The position numbers and the translations under genes were made by a program. A stretch of 64,000 bases of DNA from Fasciola hepatica. Taxonomy: Eukaryota; Platyhelminthes; Trematoda; Plagiorchiida; Fasciolidae. This document shows positions 55,914-64,000 of this stretch, piece by piece; position 1 is the first letter of the stretch; every line of letters begins with the position of its first letter. Under the pieces are notes generated by a model. It was not told the origin of the DNA and ran no database searches. It was given only the letters and a program-made list of their open reading frames with translations. Location: positions 8,480,501 through 8,544,500 of the forward strand of contig CANUEZ040000103.1 of the NCBI GenBank assembly GCA_948099385.1, written 5' to 3'.

Positions 55914-57768
55914 ATTTTCTGTGTTCATTGTTTAAATACAAATATTGGTATTCTTAGAGCTATTATTATAGCCGGCATTAGAAGCGACTCGCCATGTCAA
56001 ACTTCGTTTATCTCATGCAAATTTAAGACGACCAGTACCACGGAATATACCAGTCTTAGGAGGATGCACAGCATGGTTGTCCTTATGAACAGTTGCCCAT
56101 CGCCATATTCGCCTGTTATCCTGCGTTTTTACTTGATGCCTTTTCGAATGATATTCAAGGGAAAGCTAAATTGACCACCACGGTAGATACGGACCGCCAA
56201 CACGGAGTACGCCACAAGTGAGGCAAATTTCTTTGGCTACGATGGTAGCCCTTTCATTGCTCATTGGTGACTTTGTGTTCACGTTCTACTAATGTTAGAG
56301 TGAGCCACTGTTCCTGGGGCAGTTCACACACAGGTGTGCATTTTGTAGGGAATATACTGGATAAGATTTTGGTGTATGCCGAATGTTTGCAAGGGCGATG
56401 TGAATTACAGTCCAACTCGGTTAACTCACCAAGCCGTGGACAGCTCCAGTCCTGTATAAATCACCAAGGCCCGAAGGCAACAAATGTCCGTCGGATCATG
56501 GTAGCCTAAACGTAGATTATTCCGACAGCTAGTCAAAGCTACATGCATGAATTACTAAAATTCAGCCTCAAACAATCATATGGTAACTGCAGTTGCCACA
56601 AATCCGATTGAAGTATTGAGTTTTCTGTGAGTACAAGAACATAGTTGCGCTGTTTCATTGTAAAATTGTGCAAGTTAATGAACCACAACACATCCTGTAA
56701 AAAAGGACAAATTAATTTGCATTTGATGTCTGGCCAAAGAACACAGAATCCTTTTGAAACAGGTACGTTAATTCTTCAACATAACAATATGATTGCCAGT
56801 AGGACTGGGCATGCATACTGCGTCTTACGTGAAGGAATGTCATGAAATCAAACCCTTAACCATCTACTTCTCCCAAGAGGGATAATCTGAATAATTCAGC
56901 CCAATTCGACACTTCTACAGAGCAATACTTTCCAGTTGCAGATTTTTTGTAGCACTGCAGGAGACTCGTAAATGTTGAGTGCACCTTAATTTTGTCTCAC
57001 CTATTTGACATCGCAGTTGGATCAGAGATCTTAGGGCGAAAACAACAAGTTCACATCTTCAGTTGAATCATCGTTCACTTCCCGTAAGCGAAATTGTATC
57101 AGCTGTTTAGAGAGGGGAAGGGGGTTTGAAAGTAAAAGATTCATAAACTTCAGTCGAATTACAAAATAATAACTGTGCAGCGTTTACAAACTGGAGGCAG
57201 GTACAAATGGCTGCATACCCTGAAGAAATTATTTCACTAATAAATAGCCCAATCTCGATGGTCCTCGATGATAATAGCAATACATCTAATCCGGTCCGAT
57301 TTCATGACGACAAATACCATGTCCGAAACAGTCTTTCCGAGGTGAATTGCAAGATCCTATTTCATCGACAATCAGGGCAGCTAGAAATGAATATTTAGAC
57401 CAGAGGCTATATTTTACTTTGAAATTGCCTCTCAGGTGTTATTATTCGATTTGCTACTTAGTATATGGCCACTGCTAACAGTACCATAATCAAGTTTGCG
57501 AACCATCTCTATGGGGATAACTGTTTCTCCAAGCAAAGCAAATAAGGCATCACGCTGGAATAGTCTGCAAAAGGTTATCAGGACGTTGAATATTGAACCA
57601 ATATTGGAAACAGTCATAACTGTTTGGTAAACTTATCCGCATATTTTGACATCAATGAATCTGAATGAGTGCTAGTATTTTTTTAATTTTCTCTTGCATT
57701 CGCTGATTCCAATGTGATTTGTAACTAACAGACTCCATAACTGTCATACGATAACTACGTATCAGAAG

Positions 57769-57789
57769 AAAAGTTCAGGGTGAACTTTT
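57769..57789. repeat. Small perfect hairpin
   Basis: AAAAGTTCA and TGAACTTTT are separated by GGG, a 9-base stem with a 3-base loop. Confidence 0.8.
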
Positions 57790-57978
57790 CAGCTCATCCC
57801 AAGTGGGAATTGGTTTTGGAACCTGAAGGTAGATGATGTGGACCTCAATAAAAATGTCCACAGTTATGGAATAATGTAGAGACCATCACTCCTTGTCGCT
57901 GTGTCATATAGTAATAACATGTTTCCAAGTGATATTACTATGAGGTTCATACTGTGAAGCTAGTTATTTCGATAACAT

Positions 57979-58003
57979 AAACGCAAGCTGTGAGCTTGCG
58001 TTT
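57979..58003. repeat. Small perfect hairpin
   Basis: AAACGCAAGCT and AGCTTGCGTTT are separated by GTG, an 11-base stem with a 3-base loop. There is no U-run or histone-type flank next to it. Confidence 0.85.
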
Positions 58004-58172
58004 GAAAAACCGTATCAACAGCTTGAGCCTCATCATTGTGCGCATTCGTTGAACTTGTATCGTTTTACACCGTAAATCGTTTGCCTGACCAAAGCACAGT
58101 CTGAACACATTCGTGACCATCATCCAGTGTGGCCGAAGAATAAATCCAAGAGGCTAATCGTACGTGCAGTGA

Positions 58173-58424
58173 TCAAGTTATGCGCACTGCAGATGTCGTT
58201 CTTTTGTGCACTTTATTAAGGTCGCGCACGTAAGCGCAGACGGCTACCCACGGTAAAAACCATGTCTTCATAGAAACATTTTGCGAGTACATTCCATCAC
58301 AACTGGCTAACTCGCTATCACACAGCATATCATAAACTTCTAAAACGTTGTCGCCAACGATAATCTTTATTGAGTCGACAAATAGATAACCATTGGGTGA
58401 TAAATTTATTCCATAGGAAGTCAC
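58173..58424 (-). CDS. Possible host exon, unidentified
   Basis: Preceded by CCATTAG (acceptor-like), the minus frame reads REVTSYGINLSPNGYLFVDS, then IKIIVGDNVLEVYDMLCD and SELASCDGMYSQ. The alternating hydrophobic pattern and paired Cys look like an extracellular beta-rich domain. Possible donors lie at CCGTGGGTAGCC or TTACGTGCG (about 58220-58245), before the TAA at 58173. It lies just left of the RTE relic. I cannot name the family. Confidence 0.4.
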   Translation of the reverse strand: MTSYGINLSPNGYLFVDSIKIIVGDNVLEVYDMLCDSELASCDGMYSQNVSMKTWFLPWVAVCAYVRDLNKVHKRTTSAVRIT

Positions 58425-58599
58425 TTCTCTACCCTAATGGGAACGGTACGTGGTCAAACATGTTGCGTTATATCAATGAAAACAGCTTTCCACCAGGCCA
58501 GTATTTCTAGCAGGACGCGCTTGTGCCAGCGCAACGACAACCACAGAGAAAACGGAGTAGCCGAGGGTGAGGTATTTAGAGTCAACCCAAAGATTTAAA

Positions 58600-60690
58600 A
58601 AATAAAGCGCTTTTTTGATATTTTTCACCGTACACACTTTTGAATCCTTGTGTCTCTGCTTCAATTGTTTGGGGGAGCGGGAAGTCAACAGACAGGCCAT
58701 GCAGCATTTGCGTTACTGGATTCGTTTCTGAGCCATATCGCTTAGCGTATCCAACCAAATGCAGTCCTCATGTCTTGAGCTCCAACCAAGAACGTGGGAA
58801 ACACCAAACGAAGTCAAAGACGAGGCTAATTCCCTCATGCTCCGGCCCCAAATCATAGCCTGACAGCCGAATTGTCTCCTCCAGCCTTGTCCATCACGTG
58901 CAAACAGAGAACAAAAGGGTTAATAATGGGTACCCGTAAACAAAACATACACGAACCATCGAAAGCACTACTGAGCGATTATTTTTGTCAGAGGGCGGTA
59001 ATCAGCACCAAACACACGATGACGAACTTTATCATTTCTCATCCGATATTCCCATAATACCCGAGCAATGCATCGGAGACACCGGTGGTCAAATACAGAA
59101 AGCTGCAAAGCATCCTAAACGCAGGGGGGCCAAGTCGCATAACAGTGAAGAAAAACGCTATGAACTATGGCACTGTGCACTCCTACCTCGAGATAAAGTC
59201 GAATGTCATGGCGGCACCACATATGACGCTGGTTCACGAGAGCTTCTCTGGCTCTCGCAAACGGCAATGTGACCTTCTCCCAAACAGCAACACCAGCTGT
59301 GATCAAGTTCCGGAGTTACTCAAAGCTACTGACCAATTCTAGCCGATCAACGCTAAGTGTGAGTGCTGGCAAAGGCCCTCGCCAGTCTTGAATAAGGACC
59401 TTGCACTTTGGAAGTTCAAGGCGCACACCATATCGGGACACCTCAGGCATCAAGCGGCTTCATTTCTGATGCTTTTTGAGACCACCAGATTTCGCAACCC
59501 CTACGCAGATTTCAGTTGTTTGCACGTATTGAAACGAGCCCTGGTACAATGTGCTCGATACCTGCTGGGAAGGAATGGCGTACATCAAGAAGGCGCAGAT
59601 ACTCAGCAATAACCACGGTGTCGCGACACGACGAGTCAGACCACAACTCACTTTGCCAGCACAATCCAAGGCAATCTAACAATGGACCAGTGCTGGTTGA
59701 TGTCATTTTGTGGCGTTGATCTTAGCCCTCCAAGTAGAAAATTTCGGAAAGTTGAAACAAAATACGGGTCGGGCAAAATATCACAGTCTAACCGCCGCTG
59801 CTTCTGATGTTTGGCACATTCGCCGAGACATATGGACAGCTTGACGCAGACTGATGCGTGGTTGGAGTCAAGGAGAGTGCTTTAGTACAACCAGCAATCT
59901 TGTGCACAGCCCAGCCAGCTGTAGCCAGTTTTGACTTGGTCAATCTGGTTACAGTATTGTCTCTAATGGGGTGGACGCCACGCGGCTTATCGGCGATTGA
60001 AACATCTGAAGTTCGTACTAGTGAGAAACAGGTAGTAACCGGAACACAGAGTTAACAACCATTCACCGTTTTCTGAATGACAGGGATCAAGGCCAGAAAG
60101 GCCTCTCAATGGCGCCACGATCAAACACAGTCGACCAACACTGGAATTCATGTATTTAGCTAAACCATGGTGTCAACCTGTTTTGCTTTACACAGGTCTT
60201 GTAACTAATGTTAGAAGAGGTGTGTTATTGCATCTAGGCTGCAGTATGCGGGGTCACAAGCCTAGACGACAACAAATTTCCTCCATCGGGACGGTGTTTC
60301 CTTACTTTGCACGAGCCCTCAAGTCTCACTGCCCACAACCGACTCTGAACTGGGATCCAGTCAGGCAGTGCCGCCTCAGTTCTCTCCGTGGAAGGTACAC
60401 GCATGCCAGCAAGACCGGCAGCCGCAGCTTCGGGGTCCTCAGATAAACGCAAGTGAATTTTTGCATAAAGATTGGATGGGGCATCAATCAAACGGCCGAG
60501 TTGGAGTCTTGGCTACCAGTTTCTCGAATAAAACACACGTCGATGGCAAGGGTCTCCAGCGTACGCATTAAACGAGCCTGTGGCCTTATGCACATCAGCG
60601 TTCGCATATCAAATGTGGCCTGTTTAAAAGGACACCTGGGATGAAGAAGAGCATCAGCTGTCGGAGGCAAATTCAATTAGACTTGGATAA
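58600..60690 (-). mobile_element. Old RTE-like relic with internal deletion
   Basis: On the minus strand it starts with endonuclease (60690 to about 60234), where NMRTLMCIRP, FIRETGSQDS and LPDWIPVQSRLWAVRLEGS parallel the spacer element. Most of the reverse transcriptase core is missing or unreadable. It resumes near 59430 with KCKVLIQDW, a thumb region RQRHMWCRHDIRLYLE (about 59115-59230), and a C-terminal part with FARDGQGWRRQ, GWGP.DP-like and RKCCMACLL segments to about 58660. Many stops and shifts make it much older than the spacer copy. It keeps the endonuclease Glu that the spacer copy has lost. Confidence 0.75.
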
Positions 60691-61240
60691 TCAACAGAAG
60701 GAGACGAAATTGTGATGTATTCAACAACTGAATGGGGAACTGAGCCGGAAACCGTAACCACGATGGAAATGTCAAGAACGGAGAAAACAGCGGCTACTCA
60801 ATAATGCTGGAATAGTAAGTGATCTTTATGCAAACTAATGATGAGACTCAGCATGAATTGATTACGGAGCCGAAATAACATTTCGTGATAATAAAAACTA
60901 TTAGTGAATATACCAAATTCGAGATCATTTTTCAACGGATCCTGACTATGTAAGGAATGGCCATATTTGCAGTACGGAAAGATTTATTACTCTGACGACT
61001 TCCTTGCAACTCAACCAGGTACATGATGTAGAACGAAGACACTCATGCAGGTCCATTCCAAAAAATCACGTTGAAGAATCAGAAGAAATAAAATGAGGGA
61101 CGGTGTTATTCATCAACAGGGTGAAGACAAATCAAGGAACAGTTCTTTTTTCTGAGAGCGAACCTATCTAACGACTTATAGCAAAAGCCACAGTAAACCT
61201 CAGTAGTCCGGCATCCTTTGTCATCTATACGACCGGAAAT
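60691..61240. other. Unassigned DNA
   Basis: No open frame of note and no recognised element. Confidence 0.35.
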
Positions 61241-61438
61241 TCAGTTTTTCGTCCAACTGAATTTTGTGGAGGATGAAGACGGAATCTCATCGTTGCTAAC
61301 ACTGTGGTCATACGTTGGACCTGATCTCGATTGCATCGCAAAACGTTGGACCCAAGTTGGAATACAATGAGTTACACGATATTGATGCTTTTGCTCTGTT
61401 TGACCCACGTAGGTGCTCCGTGTCTTAGTTGAAATCAC
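61241..61438 (-). CDS. Possible host exon, unidentified
   Basis: The minus frame begins after GATTCAG (acceptor-like) and reads TKTRSTYVGQTEQKHQ, then SRSGPTYDHSVSNDEIP. It is Ser- and charge-rich, perhaps disordered. It lies about 125 bases after the donor-like site at 61566, but joining the two at these sites would not keep phase. Confidence 0.25.
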   Translation of the reverse strand: MISTKTRSTYVGQTEQKHQYRVTHCIPTWVQRFAMQSRSGPTYDHSVSNDEIPSSSSTKFSWTKN

Positions 61439-61566
61439 TGAATCAGATCAGTTACGGTGAGATGGCGACGACTCGGAAACAGAGGACGAGTCGAACAGAA
61501 CAAGCAAGAGAGGAGCTTCAATTACAGCGTTTAACTGTGTTGCAGGAATGCCTGTAAACAACTCAC

Positions 61567-61817
61567 ATTTTCCATCTGTGTCTGTACTGTACTGTACATG
61601 CAAAATTCTTTTCCTCCAAATGGTTCATTTCAGATTCTGGTAGCAAATCCGACGAAATCAGAAATAATTCCCCAATCTCTAAGGGACAAAATAAATTTAA
61701 GGTTAACAGTCTCGTGTTTTTTCTCAAGTCGATGGAGATTCGCTTGAAGCAATCATATGTTTGTTTTGACGTGTAACGACACGGGCAGTATTGAAAACGT
61801 GATAGTCGGAACAACAC
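61567..61817 (-). CDS. Possible host exon with consensus donor
   Basis: The minus frame of about 83 codons is preceded by ATATCAG and ends at a textbook donor, AAAAT then GTGAGT (61566-61561). It reads RFQYCPCRYTSKQ, then LFCPLEIGELFLISSD and FACTVQYRHRWK. Four Cys suggest an extracellular module. This is the best splice-supported exon candidate right of the palindrome. The family is unknown. Confidence 0.4.
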
Positions 61818-62479
61818 TGATATGGAAACAAATTTGCAAATTTACTTTGGTGAAAATATAAAAAGTTATTCTAAACGATTTAGAGCTATGTTGAACTGGT
61901 GTAAGCCTAAGAATCGTGCATGACTGCATCGGAATTTCCACTTACGGATTTCCGAAAAGCATACCACCAATTGAATGATTACATCTTTTAATATTGCACG
62001 CCTTTCTGATGAATGCTTTGAAAGCGAAAGTAAACAGTCTTCGAAACTGTATTTCATCGAATACAAATAGGTTCCGTATATGCGGAAACACACTGATCGG
62101 TGAACTTTCTGGGCTCAAGTAATATCTACCAAAAGGCACAACAACCGGAAGCATTCCAATTCACGGCTTCGTCGACATTTTATTTTAGCTTCTGCAAGGA
62201 AAACATGCGGTGTTTAATTTATATTTCTCACCATCGCTAATGGTAAGACGGCGTTATTACTTATTTATTCTCTCTATTCCGGTTTCTAACCACAAACTAA
62301 GATGTTTTGATGTGAGCTGGGCCACCAGCCACACATCGATTTTACAACTAATCAAATCGCGTTTGTGATATTCGATTACTAATGACGCACTGAAGATATA
62401 AAACAGAATCTGAATTGAAGTGGGTGGGAAAACTTTGGAGGAATTATGGACCATCACCTGTCGCGTGTACGAAATTGTT
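61818..62479. other. Unassigned DNA
   Basis: Overlapping minus frames (61866-62093, 61942-62154, 62257-62457) are not convincingly protein-like. Confidence 0.3.
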
Positions 62480-62581
62480 AGGCGTTATCTGATTGGAAAT
62501 CATCCAAGCTCGTATCGCTTTATTCAATGCAGTGACTTCTTGATCCAGACACATCAAGTCCACGTTTTCGTTTATATTGGG

Positions 62582-62690
62582 ATGAAAGAAGTACACGAAA
62601 GTGGTTCCGTTTCGATCGTTTGTAAATTGATCTTCACATCCAACATACTGACAGGACCATTAGTAGTGCAGCTCGAGTACAAAACACGGA
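62582..62690 (-). CDS. Possible exon fragment in duplication copy B
   Basis: The minus reading YKFRVLYSSCTTNGPVS and INLQTIETEPLSCTSF, stop soon after, is parallel to 46842-46945. The open frame extends back to 62796. The changes between copies are often conservative. Confidence 0.35.
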
Positions 62691-63439
62691 ATTTGTAGTC
62701 AGAAAAGAATTTAATCACTTCAGTTGTTTCCATGAAGCGCTTTCTTAAATTAATACTTTCATTTGACAAAATGTGAAATATTGAACAGAAATTCACAAAC
62801 CGAGATTTATCCGTTATCCGAGGAGTTGTTCAACACAGTCCTATGATTTTGAGTGGGTTTTTAGTCACCTTGTGGATTTGAAAATTGCACTTTGAATTTT
62901 AAAACGGAAAATTTTATTGAAAATGTTAGATGTATTCCGTGCTTCTTTCATACTGCTTTTGTTAGGATGATTATCAATTGATCAAACGAATCCCATCTAG
63001 TGATGAACCCTCTGCCTTGTTTCAGTTAGCAATGAGCGAATGAATATTTCATATAAATAAAAAAATGATTTTTAAACCAAAACCACTCCCGTTGTTTTGT
63101 TTTATAACAGCCATTCCAAGCCTTGTTTGCGATCGTTATTTTAGCATTTTAGTTGATAGGAAATGTTTTTTAAACTTACCGAGAATATCAACAATGCTGT
63201 TAGTTGTCAAACAAAACAAGAATAGCCACCGAGTTCACTAGCCAACTTTCGCAAGCACGTTTCGCGAAAGGAAAATCATTTGGTATATGAGATTATCCCT
63301 ACCCGAGTGACCAGTAGGAACGGATTAACAAAGTAGTTGTGAATGAGCTAATGCAAAAACAAGCAAGCCTGTATGCCTACTTCTCTGAATTTTACACGTG
63401 ACGAATACAGATACAGCAGGAGAGTAACTAAATTATATG

Positions 63440-63665
63440 TAACATTAATTGCATTGTACGAATACGTGATCTTCAGAGCCATACTTTCCAACCGATTGAT
63501 AAATGACATTCATCTGTCCATAGGTTAAGTTTGCCTTTGTACTGTCCAATCAAACCAACTGATCAATTGAAAAAGATGGGAATAATTGATCGATCGGAAA
63601 ATAATTGCGATACAATAGATAAAGGATACTTACCTGTTTACGAATCGAATGCACCTTTAATCTAA
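63440..63665 (+). pseudogene. Broken copy of the small repeat-containing ORF
   Basis: Corresponds to 47651-47872. The frame RIRDLQSHTFQPIDK is followed by a stop, then HSSVHRLSLPLYCP and LKKMGIIDRSENN. The ATG of copy A reads ATT here. About 80% of residues agree. Confidence 0.45.
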
Positions 63666-63900
63666 AGACCAATCGATGAAAAACCTTTTTTGGTTGGGCT
63701 TTGTTTTATAGAAATATACTCTGATCAACATAGACCATTGAAAAACGAGTCAGCTGTATATATAAAGACTAAAAAGCACGAAAAAGCAATGCACATCAGT
63801 TGAGTGAGCCTAAATTTACATAATATTTTATTTATTTCGGAAGGAAACAAACCTGTAGAAACTACAGTAAAGTTGAAATAAGTGTCGAAATCAAATTAGA

Positions 63901-64000
63901 CTAGTCTGAACAGCCCCACATTCATGGTCACATTAGGAAGGAGCCGTTGTAGAGCAAACAATTGTTTTCAATGAATCCTTTACATGCTCTAACAATTCAT
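63901..64000. other. Unassigned window end
   Basis: Nothing recognised. Confidence 0.3.

Larger units (their letters stand above)
55914..58172. other. Mostly unassigned DNA with two small hairpins
   Basis: Frames 55887-56174, 56264-56509, 56645-56845 and 57207-57398 (+) and 57432-57617 (-) have no motif. Two short perfect hairpins occur at 57769-57789 and 57979-58003. Confidence 0.3.
62480..63900. repeat. Segmental duplication, copy B
   Basis: This is the direct copy of 46700-48060. The minus stretch 62572-62690 parallels the exon-like piece of copy A. The plus-strand small ORF of copy A is here broken by a stop near 63500, and the last part (63690-63900) has diverged most. Confidence 0.8.

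Noticed and set aside
61241..61817. Two exons joined across 61566-61439
   Set aside because: The donor is good, but the acceptors available give a stop or the wrong phase.
1..64000. tRNA, rRNA, CRISPR, operons or bacterial genes
   Set aside because: No cloverleaf with a GGTTCGAATCC-type arm, no rRNA signature and no regularly spaced repeats were found. The content is eukaryotic retroelement DNA.

Overview
The window looks like repeat-rich eukaryotic nuclear DNA, most likely from a flatworm and plausibly a digenean trematode. There are no bacterial-style operons. Almost all recognisable protein sequence belongs to Ty3/gypsy, RTE-like and CR1-like retroelements. The RTE-like C-terminal motifs (WLGHVLRM, GWGPEDP, DMAAKRDWR) resemble those I know from trematode genomes. 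The organism is an inference from memory.

The dominant structure is a very large, nearly perfect inverted repeat. The left arm runs from base 1 (cut by the window edge) to about 12594, and the right arm from about 26738 to 39331. By eye I found eight substitutions and one 1-base indel between the arms, apart from a mismatch at the inner edge. Each arm carries, mirrored: part of the LTR of an old gypsy element, a small non-LTR fragment, a CR1-like relic, a second CR1-like relic in the opposite orientation, an RTE 3' tail, and an 800-900 base foldback element with a perfect 54-base internal inverted repeat.

The spacer (12595-26737) differs between its ends and is a nest of elements. It holds about 1.5 kb of unassigned DNA, then a broken CR1-like element (about 14.1-18.2 kb). 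After that comes an RTE-like element whose 5' untranslated part is split by a young gypsy element (18334-23030). The gypsy element has 442-base LTRs identical except for one base, a CTAT target duplication, a tRNA-His-type primer site, a polypurine tract and one long Gag-Pol frame with every catalytic motif. The RTE 3' end (about 26735) falls almost exactly on the inner boundary of the right arm.

Right of the palindrome the same gypsy family continues as an old, deleted and frameshifted copy (38914 to about 42155), and the palindrome edge lies inside its 5' LTR. From about 42.2 kb to the end the DNA is more AT-rich and mostly unassigned. It contains scattered open stretches that could be host exons, mainly on the minus strand. 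It also contains an old RTE relic on the minus strand (58.6-60.7 kb) and a diverged direct duplication (about 46.7-48.1 kb and 62.5-63.9 kb). No tRNA, rRNA or CRISPR was recognised, and no host gene could be named with confidence.
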